From: Hyalella azteca
Lineage: Eukaryota; Arthropoda; Malacostraca; Amphipoda; Hyalellidae
Assembly: GCF_000764305.2 (NCBI RefSeq)
Contig: NW_025947190.1
Location: 372,001 to 436,000 of the forward strand
Direction of reading: 5' to 3'
Length of the DNA: 64,000 nt
The position numbers were made by a program, and so were the translations under genes. Position 1 is the first letter of the stretch, and every line of letters starts with the position of its first letter. This document shows, piece by piece, positions 1-17,136 of this stretch. The notes under the pieces were generated by a model, which searched no databases, was not told the origin of the DNA, and was given only the letters and a program-made list of their open reading frames with translations.

Positions 1-420
1 TAAATGAATTGGCCAGACAAAATTTATTTGGCCGTTTTGTCCGTTTGGGGGCCTTTATATGAAAAATGTAACTTTTGACTTTATTGTAATAATTTTGTCA
101 TTCACTTATAATTTATTTTTATCCAAGATGAGTACAGTTACATTTCGACACATAACTGTGTAAACGCTTCGGTTTAAGTGGCAACACTGGCGATGCCACG
201 TAATCCTTGCAACACTTTGGTTGAACCATAGGACTTGTATATCCAGTTGCCGACTCGTATCAATAACGATGGATGGCAGAGCTGACCACAACGCGTATAA
301 TCGAGTATAGTTCTCACTTCTAAAGATTAGTAAATTCATTACTCATATCCGAGGTTACAGCGCTGTTTCGCCATACATTCAGCCTTCTATGTGGGAGCAC
401 TACACTTTGAATAAATACCG

Positions 421-1410
421 GGTGGGGCAAAGAAAACTTGCTTATATGAAACATTTGTTATAACAAAATTGTTGCATATATACAAATAAATTTCGTGATT
501 GAATAATCAAGAACAGATAAATTTACAATTTGAGAGTTATAGATGATATCATGCAATTGACGTCTGTTATTGTAAATACATTGTTTCAGTCGTGTCCGGA
601 AATTGGTGTCGAGTCTTTCCAGCATCTCAATAAGAATGTTGGCGACGGCTTCACGAGTGTTATTCTTGAGATGGCTCAGGTGGTTGGGTTGGGCATGGTT
701 GAATTAATTCAACCATGGGGTTGGGAATGAAACTTTAATACCTCATGAATGATATCCGTCAAACAGAACGAGCTGATTATAACCCAAGAGCTGATGCATG
801 CTTGCGAACAGATCGTCGGGGAGACCTCAAGATGGATGGCCGCGCGCCGCTTCGATATTCTGCGAAGATATTGTAGCCCTTTATGTAACAAGGTATAAGC
901 CTAACGTTTTGATGCGCGTTGACGTGACCGCGACTCGTAGTTGTATTAAGGGGTCGCGGCACCTAAGGCGGGCTCTTCTTGTGTCGGCCTCCTACTGAAA
1001 TACATGTGCGTCTCCCTGGTCGTATTTCACTGCCTCGATTCTCGAAGGCTGATACACTTTAACACCATGTTTCTTCACATCTCCAGATTCCCTGAAGTTC
1101 TTCACCCACGAAAAGATTGACTGTCGTCCTGGAACACGGCTACGAGGGGCAACATGGAAGTGCCGACGAAATGCACGCTGTGTGGCGATGATTGATTTAG
1201 CACAGGGAAAATATGCCTCAACCACAAAAGCACGTTCCACGTTCGTCCATTCCATGACTACTGCAAAGAAAAAGGAAAATAAATTAATGCTGCTCATCAT
1301 ATCAACAAAACTTTACAGTTTGCGCTCTTGATTAAGCCACTCCTTAAAGTTATCGTAGCAATCACATTTCGGGAAGGCTGATTCGAATAAGCAAGTTCCT
1401 CTGCCCCACC
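421..1410 (-). mobile_element. Degenerate mariner-like element (DUF4817-type transposase) with TIRs
   Basis: The ends 421-445 and 1387-1410 are imperfect inverted repeats of about 24 bp (GGTGGGGCA..AACTTGCTTAT). Between them, on the - strand, is a broken transposase. An N-terminal helix-turn-helix starts at the Met at 1255 (reads MEWTNVERAFVVEAYF). It is followed by a piece reading SPRRSVRKHASALGL (about 777-825), a frameshifted LKFHS piece (about 709-735) and a C-terminal tail with LDTNFRTRLKQCI (about 530-690). The order matches the DUF4817-associated mariner-like transposases of arthropods. The DDE catalytic centre between the two last pieces is deleted, so the copy is dead. Family assignment rests on recognised motifs only. 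Confidence 0.75.
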
Positions 1411-2975
1411 ATATATACTGTAATAATTACTCCACTCTAATTTATGATATCCAATATATTATTTTTCTAGGAATTAAAAAGTTTTGATAAATTTATAGGA
1501 TCGACTTCTGGTATTTACCTTAGTCTTGCAAGGGCAACACCATCTTTCTACCGCAGAAACCTGTTTAAATTTATTTTCATCTTCTGCTTATAAATATTCT
1601 ACTTTCAATGCTATTAACTTCGCCACATCATTTAGGTTGCCGACTTTCATACGAAACTATCAATTTTGTTTGCAGCAAAACTGAGTCAAAACTCTAGCGC
1701 GATCGAAAAAAAAAAATTATAGGTACGGTAGTCGTAAGGTGACAGTCGTAGTTCAGACTTCAGTCGGTCGCACAAAAGTTTTGAAGGTGTCAAAAGTCGC
1801 TGATCGTACACTAGACCTATCTTCTTGAGCTTCTTTTCTTTAGTTGGAATTTATGGGAGCCTCTGAAGACTTGTTCAATGCGGCCCCACGTCAGAACAGT
1901 TCAAGGAATTTGACTGAATTTTGTATTAAGGTACAATATTGGGTGTCTTGAAAAAAATTCGAGATTTCTCAATGGCTGAAGGGTTGCAGTTTGAGGAGGA
2001 TAGTTCCAGAAAGATGACGTAGCAGCCGGCCGAAGCCGACTACTGTCACGGGAGCTCAGCACAAACAACCTCCTGCCTCAACGGTTAGAACAGAACTCCC
2101 TTCTTGAGCTTCTTCTTCTTCTTCTTTTGGAGCTGAGGGAGCTCTGGAGACTCGTCCAAGGCAGCTTCTTGAGCTTAAGTTGAAGAAGTTACGTCCACTT
2201 AGCAATGTTTGAAAGTACCTGCCAGACCAGTATTATACGGTTTTATTAACGATCGGCAAGCAACGGGCAATTCACTGCAGGCTGGCGGCTTAAGGCATTG
2301 ACATTAATTCAGATCATACACTTAGTGAAATTGATGCAATTTTTGCTGTCTTAAGGCCTTAAGAGAAAATGCGTGCACTGCATATATGGTTATAACAACC
2401 TTAAATTTAAAACTTTCTTATTAATTTTAAATGGAACCGTTTTTCGCCTTTGTTGTGAGCTAAATTTGCCTTTTCTCTTGGCTCCAAGCCTCCATCTAAC
2501 AATCGTACTACGGACGGGTTGGAGGCGGGCATTTTATTCAGTACAAAGCTCCAGCGTGCTCAGTACCAATGGCAAAATTTTTTTCACCTTTTGTCGGAAG
2601 GTGCTGGGTCATACTACATCGGGCTACCTTCCTGTGGGCTGATTGATCTACTTCAATAATTGTGATCTGTCTGATGGCTTGCGGCTGATAATGTAACAGT
2701 TAATTTTTATATGTACTTTTTTTACATCAGCAGAATTGTTATAGGCTACGTTCTTGAGGGAAGGGATCCTGAATCATTTCATGATAGTCCATTCGAAACA
2801 CTGCAGTGGTGTCTCCGCCAGTCATCCCATGTTCAATATGTGGCAAATAAAAACTTATTTACACTGTTTCTTAAAGTCCAATTTATCCGTTTCAACTAAT
2901 GAGGTTGACCATATACGCCCACTATAGAGGCCATACAGTCATATATACACTATAGTGGCGTCGAGACGAACAGTG
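1411..2975. other. Intergenic DNA, no gene recognised
   Basis: No supported exon was found. Two diverged copies of a segment beginning TTCTTGAGCTTCTT and continuing to a GGGAGC-CT-TGAAGACT-like stretch lie at about 1823-1880 and 2101-2163, with a CTT microsatellite in the second. The short ORFs here have no recognisable domain. Confidence 0.5.
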
Positions 2976-3206
2976 CGCAGGGTGGACCAGTGGTTAAATT
3001 TCAGAGTACCAAGATTAGTGCAGGGAGGCGCGGGTTCGATCCCAGCTTTGTGCGTCAGTTTCTGGGTCAGAATCGGCAAGAAGGCCGGGCGTTTAAGCAA
3101 TAAGCACAGCAGACTTGTAGCACTGAGATCAAGACCGTAAAATGCTGTGAATGTTCTGCGATGGCGACAGGCCTACGGCCTACTAAATGCTGAATCCGCT
3201 ATATTT
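2976..3206 (+). mobile_element. tRNA-derived SINE, copy A
   Basis: The head carries RNA polymerase III promoter boxes: an A-box-like TGGACCAGTGG near 2982 and a B box GGTTCGATCCC near 3033. An unrelated body follows, ending in ACAGGCCTACGGCCTACTAAA and a short AT tail. Copy B (3297-3551) matches it along its whole length, which defines the unit. ORFs across it are not genes. Confidence 0.8.
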
Positions 3207-3296
3207 ACTGCCGAAGGTGCAAAACTAGAAAGGCGTTTTGTGATCGAGGCTGTGGTGTTTTTCTTTTTAGTACTGGCTGACTGTAGTCTTGTTAAA

Positions 3297-3551
3297 GGGC
3301 AGGGTGGCCCAGTGGTTACAGTTCAGAGTACCATGAATGATTGGCGCAGAGAGGCGCGGGTTCAATCCCAGCTCTGTGCGCCAGTTTCTGGTCAGAATCC
3401 GCGAGGAGGCCGGGCGGTTAGCACAGCAGAATTGTAGCAGTGAGTTGCGAGTTCGAGAACGCAACAAACTGTGAATGTTCTGCGATGTTCAGAATCGGCA
3501 ACAGGCCTACGGCCTACTAAACGCTGAAACCGCTATTATTATCATTATTAT
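3297..3551 (+). mobile_element. tRNA-derived SINE, copy B
   Basis: Same family as copy A, about 90 bp downstream in the same orientation. Its A box TGGCCCAGTGG is closer to the tRNA consensus and its B box reads GGTTCAATCCC. The body ends with the same CCTACGGCCTACTAAA block, followed by an (ATT)n tail at about 3532-3551, a typical SINE 3' end. Confidence 0.82.
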
Positions 3552-3999
3552 AAGTCTTAACACTCTGTGTCTGCAAAATTTAACAATTTAGCAGACAATG
3601 CATATGCAAGAACAACCGTGAATGTAATATATTGCATAACAATTGAGTTGTTGAATTGACATCAAGTCCAGACTATCCAGGTGCAAGAAGACAATTCCCT
3701 TCGTAGGGCAATGAACTGCACCTTCAAAACATTGCCATTTTCACAATGCAATATTTGTTGCTTCATTCACGTCAATTAGGCATGCAGCATTGCAGCATGC
3801 CTACTGCCTCAGTCAGGCTCAGTGTTAATAATATACGTTTAAAATTTTTCTTTTTAAAGCCAACACTTATAAAGAATCCAGTGTCTCCAATGTTTCAGAT
3901 GTTCAATGAATTTTTTATTTTATATTCGTATATTAACAAAATTAACTTTTCATTTTTGTAATCTATAAAATTTTGTTTCAAAATTATTTATTCTGTCAA

Positions 4000-4290
4000 T
4001 TGATTTATGCATTGCCTCCGACTTCACACAAGTGTGCAAATTTTCAGATCAATTGGACAGGTAAAAGTGTGTCGAATATCAGTTATAAGATTTGTAGATG
4101 ACAAAATTATTTTTTCGATATTGAAAAATTTATCTTCAAAATTATTTATTTTGTCATTTGATTCATGCATTGTCTCCAACTTTACGCAAGTGTGCAAAAT
4201 TTCAGATCGATAGAATAAGTAGAAGTGTGTTAAATTTCGATTATAAGATTTGTAGCCGACAGACTGACAGACAAACAAACAAGAAATAGT
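4000..4290 (+). repeat. Two tandem units of a dispersed repeat ending in CAGAC runs
   Basis: Two units of about 140 bp (about 4000-4107 and 4145-4255) share ATTGATTTATGCATTG-like starts, ACACAAGTGTGCAAA and TTATAAGATTTGTAG. The second ends in GACAGACTGACAGACAAAC. The same sequence recurs on the - strand at about 47880-48020 and in part at 24190-24250, so it is a dispersed element and not a gene. Confidence 0.65.
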
Positions 4291-5096
4291 TCCGACTGAA
4301 CAAGTTCGTAACATTTATTAAAGAAATTAAGTTTGCTGACGCCTTAACAACGTTTAAACAGTTTGCCGTGTATATTGGTCAATGTCGCGGTAAAAAAAGT
4401 TCAGTATCGATTCATCGAGTACATAGATTATTTGTTAATAAGATGAACTTTGAAGAATACAAAAACTGTTTGTTTCGCAATGATGCATCAACGAACTTTG
4501 ATGGCCTAGGATCCGCACTTGCCATTGTATACATCAACGCACGTTCATGTATCATTTCTAATAATTATATTATCTAAACTCTAAAGGGACGATAGAGCCA
4601 CTATTGAGTACCGCACCGGGTCTTCTGTGATGAAAAGATGCAGACTCAATCATGTTTGGTTGTGGCAGTTGCCTCGGCTTCTACTTTGAAATCCTGGTAA
4701 AGCTTAGACGCAGCACGCGTTTAAAGTTTCAGTTCGTTAAATTTATTCGGGATCTTGAAGTGGCACCTCGAAAGTAGCATTTTAAGTGGCTGCTCTTGTA
4801 CCTAGAGCTCACGTCATCGGTTATGGTTCAATCATCGTTGATCCTTTTCTTTGGAGTTTGACAATTGGACGGTTATAAATAGCTGCAGTGGATAGATTAG
4901 AAGAATACCATCGTGGTGAAACTTTTATAGCGATAGCTACCCGTGGTACTCTGTTACCTTCTTTAAACTATGACGTCACCTAAGTAAACGGTGTTACGAG
5001 TTCGTATCCACTTGAAACCGTTGAAACCTATGCAATAGGTTTTGCATTCCTTAGGCAATTTGTCCTATTGTGTTCAAAATCGTATTAATGAAGTTT

Positions 5097-5180
5097 TTGT
5101 ACTGATGATGGAGCTGGACTCCGATAAGTTTTCACTGCAGAAAAATGATTTTTTGGCGTTTTATTTGATTTAAATGCTTA
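5097..5180 (+). mobile_element. 3' tail of a Penelope-like element with decayed hammerhead-like core
   Basis: The block CTGATGATGGAGCTGGACTC at 5102-5121 matches the tails of the two Penelope-like copies at 48812-48844 (- strand) and 50810-50836 (+ strand). It has the layout of a hammerhead ribozyme core: CTGANGA, then a GGAG/CTCC stem with a five-base loop. The following GATAA stands where an intact ribozyme has GAAA. No coding part remains here. Confidence 0.55.
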
Positions 5181-5451
5181 GTTCTTATGACAAGTTGCAA
5201 CGAATCCGTCATTTCCTAATCTAGAGTAGAGTTGACTTTGCATATAAATTTAAAAACAACCCGCACTTTATGCGGGTTGGACACTATGACAATTTGACAT
5301 TTTGACATTTGACAAAAAACTATGACAATTTGGAATTTTGGAATTTATGCAGAATTTGTCACAAATTTTCATAAAACATCGAACGAGTATAAATGCAATG
5401 ACCAAACCTTAATTACTGCATTTCTTTTAACAATAATAAATGCTCTGTGAG

Positions 5452-5493
5452 TCCGACTGAGAAAGTCTAATTCTCAGCTCGGATTTTTTTTTT
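5452..5493 (+). other. Hairpin followed by ten T residues
   Basis: TCCGACTGAGAA (5452-5463) pairs with TTCTCAGCTCGGA (5471-5483), leaving one bulged base and a seven-base loop. A run of ten T follows directly. A TATAAAT lies about 65 bp upstream (near 5390). This could end a short RNA polymerase III transcript or be part of a repeat; no RNA family is recognised. Confidence 0.35.
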
Positions 5494-6049
5494 GTAGAAG
5501 GCCGTAGACTGATTTTCGGATAGATAAAACATAGAATAAATTTTTATCTAAATGCATTACCTAAATATTGATCGAAAACAGGGCTAAATAGTTTCCACGC
5601 TGATTAAAATGATTTGATGCGCTATACTGATTTTTAAAATGTGTTCTAAATTCATGTAATGAGCACTTTTTGCCCTCATGTGATTGTGCCCTCATTTTGA
5701 TGGTGACTTCGAATCTTAATTCCGCACCAAAGGATGGGCAACTCAGACGTCGTCCACCGCATGTAGATTGGGTCTCTATAAACAAAATTGGAGCGCTGCC
5801 GTAGCCCAAAAATTTGACTCTTAAATCAGCCCAAAAGCCAATGCCAACCCTCTACATGCAATAGAAATAGTTAGTCTAATACCTATGCAGCTGTTCTTAC
5901 TTGCCTCATCTCGCCACACCAGCTTGAACAAGCAATGCCTCATAGGCTCATCCCACAAACTGATACTACAAACGGATTACGCCCAAGCCCAATAGCTCCT
6001 ACACCAATGATTTAAGCCCATACCATCACTTCTTACAAATGCCGTAAGC

Positions 6050-6200
6050 CACAGGGTCCGCAGACCGCACTGGACTGTCACATCACCTTACCCACTTCGC
6101 AGGCGTAAGCCCAGCCCTAATGCTCACCAGCATCTTCTACCTCCACACTTACCCCATTCTCTCCACCTTTCCGCGATACCGCGAAGGGGTTAGGTTAGGT
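6050..6200. repeat. Dispersed repeat shared with 62905-63085
   Basis: The order GGGTCCGC-GACC, CAGCATCTTCT, CCACACTTACCCC, TCTCCACCTTTCCGC is found again at 62905-63085. It is followed by two TTAGG units and one unresolved base (N at 6202), which may mark an assembly join. Confidence 0.6.
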
Positions 6201-6469
6201 TNGCTCACCTTCTTCAGAAGTGTGAAAGCTTTTGCCGGTGAAGGTGTGTTTTACGATTGGTCCATAAAGAAGTGTTGATCGGTTCAAAATGACATAAGAA
6301 CAGGTTCTTTTGAATAACCTATGGATTGGCAACATGCATGTTGGCTAATTTGCTCTGCAGCATGCTTGCGCACGGGGTGAAGTATGAAAATTATGCTGGT
6401 ATTGGCAATGCTGGGTTATTTCAGTCATCCCAACAAAATTAGCGGAGCCTCGCATACACGACATTCACC

Positions 6470-6860
6470 AGATGCAAACGATCAGTCACATGCAGGCTAT
6501 ATCAATCACACAGGTCATTTTTTCATCACAAGAAAACGATCACTTATTTGCCACATGCGACCGATCACTTGTTCGCCACATGCAACTGATCACTTATTCG
6601 CCACATGCACACGATTAATTGTTCGCCATCACATACGATTAATTATTCGCCACGGGCAAGCGATCACTTATTCGCCACATGCACACGACTAATTATTCGC
6701 CATATACATACGATCAATTATTCGCCACGTGCGAGTGATCACTTATTCGCCATGTGCACATGATTTGTTATTCGCCATATATATACAATTGACTATTTGC
6801 CTCCTGCAAACAATCAATTATTCGACGCAATCGATCAATTATTCGATTGATCACCAGTCA
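6470..6860. repeat. Minisatellite, unit about 25 bp, roughly 13 diverged copies
   Basis: The unit is close to CGATCACTTATTCGCCACAT plus GCACA. Conserved parts are TTATTCGCCA and the CGAT/TGAT start. Copies decay towards the right end. An ORF over the left part is only the repeat translated. Confidence 0.8.
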
Positions 6861-8039
6861 ATCACATATTTGCCATATTAATATACAAACGTACACGTAT
6901 AACGATCATTTATCCGTCACTCAGGAACAACAGCAAAAATGCACTGGGAAAAACTGGTAACCCAGTCTGCTTTTCTTACAAGTTTAACTTTGATTACATG
7001 GGTATGAAAAAATCTAAAAAAAAAATTTATTTCTGAAAGGGTGACTGTTTTTTTTTTTTGCACTGATTTCATTTTGGGTCACGATAACTTTAATTAATGC
7101 CTTGAAAGGGCATTAATTTGAATTGAACTCTCATGTTATATTTAATTAAATTTCTATAGCACTTCACTTCCCACCACAATATTGATGATTTTTTTTATTA
7201 TTTTTAACGACGTCAATATTTTAATCTCTCCGTTTCCATGTTATGCGATTTATAAAGTGCACATCCAGCACTAGTATTAGTGCGCATCAAAATTTGTTAG
7301 AAACAAGAAAATAGCTAAATATTTTTAATCATAAGGTGTTAGACAATAATTTACTAACAATAATCGACGTGTCAAGTGTTCATGGAATGAAATCACGCAG
7401 GAAAACAGTGTATAACAGCACCATTGCCTGCCTATTATTTGTTAGAGTGAAATTTTTACGGGAAAATTGTAGCAGAAGTATTTCCGTTCATTTGATTTTG
7501 GCGCTGTTAAAAGGCCTTTTTTCGAATGACATTGCCAATCATTATTCATTAAAATTGAGTCCCAGCAATCATTAGACGTCGACTCAACGTCATCGGTCAT
7601 TAAAGACATTACAACGTAACCAGCCACCAATCGACGATGTTACAGCGTTAGTGGCGCGGTGGGGGTGGACGGATCTGCCTAACTCAGCTAACTGGAGCGC
7701 TCTTCTTGTACAGACCGAGGAACTGAGGAAGAATATTGTAAATACAATGTATATATAGTTCCAGTTATACAAGCATATACAGTATTATATACAAGCATTG
7801 TACTATAGTTCCAGTTGCAGCTTGTATAGTAAAATCCAGTTGCAGCTTGTAGCGTAGCTAAATGTTTCCCCCACGGCCCCACTTAACCAATCTGGAATAT
7901 TGGGCAGAATGCAGAAGTTTCCTAAAATTGTAGAGAAAAACAATTGTTTACCAGATGATTTAAAAATATTGCAGGTTAAAATAGGCAATTTGGCTCATTT
8001 TTCATTTAAGAAATTGGAAGCAAATAAGATGGGTAGGCC
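6861..8039. other. Intergenic DNA with short local repeats
   Basis: No supported exon. At about 7757-7855 the words TAGTTCCAGTT and CCAGTTGCAGCTTGTA are repeated in tandem. The rest is AT-rich with homopolymers. Confidence 0.5.
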
Positions 8040-9046
8040 TACCGTAAAATGGGGTAACTTTGACCACTTTTTTTTTCAAAATGATGCCATTTTTTTACTA
8101 GATAAGTTAAACTTAAATTGAAACATGCAAAATACAGGTCTATACTCAAGCTTTACTCACCATAAATTGCTGGCTGAGGCTCCTGCCTTCCATAGTTTTG
8201 ATGTAATTTAAAAAAAAGTGATGGTCTTTGTTACCCCAGCTCATGGGGTTTCCTTGACCGGGTGGTAAAATCAATTTTATTTTTTAGTAAAATAACTCCA
8301 AATAACACCAGGTTGTGGTGCATTGTAGTAGAACTCTTCTAGTTACATATGCAAAAGACAAATTTTAGGAAAGTGTCATAGTTTGCAAATGGGGGGCACC
8401 GCCCCGGCCCCAAATGGGCAAAATGTGACCATCTAATGGCAGCCGTGACAGGGTAACATAGACCGGTTTGGAAATTAAGTTAAAATGACCATATATAAGA
8501 CTCTGTAGAGTCTGAAACATAAAGAAAAAAAACATTAATAGGTGTATCAAATAGTCAAACATAAAATATGTTATATAGGTACCTATGGTAATTTTAACTT
8601 AATTTCCAAGCCGGTCAATGTTACCCCATCACGGCTGCCATTAGGTGGTCAAAGTTACCCCATTGGGGGGTGGTGCCCTCCATTTGCAAACCATGACACT
8701 TTTCTAAAATTTGTCTTTTGCATATGTAACTAGAAGAGTTCTACTACAATGCATCAAAACCTGGAGTTATTTTACCAAAAAATAAAAAAAAATTTGAGGG
8801 GGTACTCCGACAGGCTTTAAATAATAGCTCTTTTTTCGTGGGTCACATTTTAAATTTTTTAACCTATTAGATATGCAAACTTTTTAAATCTTTCTATTGT
8901 GTTACGTAGCCTCAGTATTAGGCCTTTGATGGCCATTGACAAAATTTTTCTATGTTGAATCGTTTTTGAGTTTTGGGGGTTTTTGTTAAAAAAACAAAAA
9001 GTGGTCAAAGTTACCCCGCCGGTCAAAGTAACCCCATTTTACAGTA
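8040..9046. mobile_element. TIR transposon with GGGGTAAC-type ends and an internal palindrome
   Basis: The ends are inverted repeats of about 26 bp: TACCGTAAAATGGGGTAACT at 8040-8059 against the reverse complement of 9021-9046. Inside, about 8290-8480 is inverted relative to 8575-8775 (both carry GTAGTAGAACTCTTCTAGTT and GGCAGCCGTGA in opposite orientation), so much of it folds back. A shorter copy with the same ends lies at 55720-56071. No transposase is visible, so it is non-autonomous. Confidence 0.75.
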
Positions 9047-9159
9047 ATTCTAAATAGGTAGGTAAATTCTATAATATATAATATATTGTCTTATATTATA
9101 TATTATAGTGTCTAATAATAATATATATTATTATTATTAGGTGGCAGGATTTACTTGTT

Positions 9160-10030
9160 TACACACATGCGATTGATGACCAGAGAATTTGTTAGTTTAT
9201 ATTATCACTATCAGGGAGTGGAAGTTTTCAGATGACGGTAGATGAAAAGGCAAGTTTCAGGAAGTAGTTTTTCTTTATTAATGACATTTTGAATGCAACA
9301 AACATTCATTTTCAAGTCAGAAAACAGATAGCTAGAGTCAAATCTGTAGAGATGAGGGGATCAGCTATCGCTGGTTGGTTGTTGTCACACCACTGCATGA
9401 TCACAATGCTGGTGAGTACGTTCAGCACAATGCAAGTGACGGTCTGGTTGTAAGCTTGTCTTGCGTGGTTCACCTGCCCTCCAGTTTGAAGGTAGCTAAC
9501 AAAACCGGCTTGGTGTCTTGATTGTTAGTCCAATCTGTCTGATGTTGTCTAAAACATGAAGAAGTCTACAGCCTTCTTTGAAGCAAAATTCATAAACCAC
9601 ACCAGCCTCTCGGATAACTCCCGCATTTTTTGCAGGGGCCATTGTTGCGTTTAGTTTGGAATTTGACATGGTTGTCAAGAGTGTAACAAAGCTTGTTAAA
9701 TTCATTGACGATTTTGAGATGAACTTGCTTGTTAATAATGCTTTGAGACCTGGTATGGTAGTGAGCTTGTCTCTGGTGGTAGGAGAAGCGGCAGTTCAAT
9801 GTCGCAGTTGTCACTCCAAAAACTTCAATGTAATCCATAACGCAAAGAAGTCTACAACCTTCTTTGAAGTAAAATTTATAGAATACACCGGCCTCTTGGA
9901 GAACTCTTGCTTTTTTGCAGGAGCCGTTGTTCGGTATAGTCCGGGGTTTGACTTTGTTGCCAAGAGTGTCACGGAGCCAGTCGAATTCATCTAACTAACT
10001 AATTCTCTGGTCTTCAATCGCACATGTGTA
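9160..10030. mobile_element. TIR element with ACCAGAGAATT ends and internal direct repeat
   Basis: The left end 9160-9196 and right end 9995-10030 are inverted copies (TACACA-ATGCGATTGA-GACCAGAGAATT). Inside, a block of about 150 bp is repeated directly at about 9559-9710 and 9847-9995 (AAGAAGTCTACA-CCTTCTTTGAAG, then GTTGTCAAGAGTGT-AC). The 112-aa ORF across it has no known domain. The element ends about 100 bp before the first coding exon of the helicase gene. Confidence 0.7.
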
Positions 10031-10135
10031 ATATATATATATATATATATTTAATTCATGTTTATTTGTCATTTAGGTGCTATATAGTAAATAATTCCAT
10101 CATTGGAGGAGCAGAGGCTGAAAAGATATTTTAAA

Positions 10136-16033
<5,898 letters not shown>

Positions 16034-16599
16034 CTTTATAGGAAAAAACGATTTTGCTACAGTGGGCTGTTTTTATTATCATGTACCTGTATTAATGATG
16101 CGGGAAATGGTGCCGGATAACGATTAATATTTTCCCGTGACTGAGACAGAGACTTAAGTAGTTACGTACTTCGTTGTTTTAAAATATCATGAATTGTGCC
16201 AATTGCATAGGTTGGTTTCCTGCATTTAGCATTCTTCAAACGATGATGCAACCATAGTCAATTTTGCCGACATTCCCTGCCCTTAAAATTAAGACGCTGG
16301 ACGTTCATTGCAGGATTAGCTAATGAATAGCAATTGCCGGAACTGGATGAAAGGAGGGCAAAGCGGACCACATCGTAGGACAAATTTCTATAGCAGGTTT
16401 TTCACGCATAAGTTTGTCAAATCGAAACCGATTAGAACCAAACAAAAATGGACATATTAATTGACATCACGCTCATTTCAGTATCGACAGAATTTTTTTG
16501 TGCGCTTTGATTTTAACTAGCGCATTAAACGCTAAGTTTTAGCAAATTTTCCACGCACAAATTTTTAAAATCGACTTTGACATAATCAACAACGTAGCT

Positions 16600-16990
16600 A
16601 TTTACTCGCGCTACAGTTGTTGAATCTTGAATTGCTATACAGGATCTATCCGACCTCAGTTCGCAATTCCGGTGTTTACAGCGAGTTAAAACACTTCTGC
16701 TTTGATCTGACTCCAAAAGATCTTGTTATAATAATTAGTCAGTCGTCAAGGATACAAAACTGATTTACACCAATTATTTACTTTATTTCACTCAAAATTT
16801 TCAAGCTCCCCAAAAGTTGATCATTGAATTGATTATTGACGTTTGCAACGTTGAAATTTTGCCATCATGAAAATCGATTTCGACTGGAAATAAGAGCTAC
16901 TTGCGGTAAACTAGCTACGAAAACGCGCTGCACTCGAAAATTTAGAGCTTACAAATAAATATTGGGCTACCAAAATATCGAACATAATTT
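16600..16990 (+). repeat. Dispersed repeat, inverted copy at 61600-61990
   Basis: Shared blocks in opposite orientation include GTCAAGGATACAAAACTGAT / ATCAGTTTTGTATCCTTAAC, the stretch with GACTGGAAATAA-AGCTAC / GTAGCTTTTATTTCCAGTC, and ACGAAAACG / CGTTTTCGT. About 380 bp match with many differences. Confidence 0.6.
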
Positions 16991-17136
16991 CGACCGCACC
17001 AACCAACTCCAAAATACAAACAAATGAAATCTTACAACAGTCCTGCGTGCGTCGACAATTATTTTTGCCCGCTTCGTTTACACGTGATGCCCTGAACGCG
17101 TAGTTGGGCGTGCAAATGGGGCTATAACCAGAGCTG

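Noticed and set aside
2982..3050. A tRNA gene (A and B boxes present)
   Set aside because: No cloverleaf with anticodon and acceptor stem can be drawn; the shared body and tail show a SINE.
2955..3467. ORFs of 61-96 aa around the SINE copies
   Set aside because: They lie inside the two SINE copies and the frames differ between copies.
6189..6203. TTAGG telomere repeat
   Set aside because: Only two units next to an N; too few for a telomere.
6384..6692. 102-aa ORF rich in H, T and R
   Set aside because: Translation of the 25-bp minisatellite.
9656..9994. 112-aa ORF as a gene
   Set aside because: It lies in a TIR element across its internal direct repeat and has no known domain.
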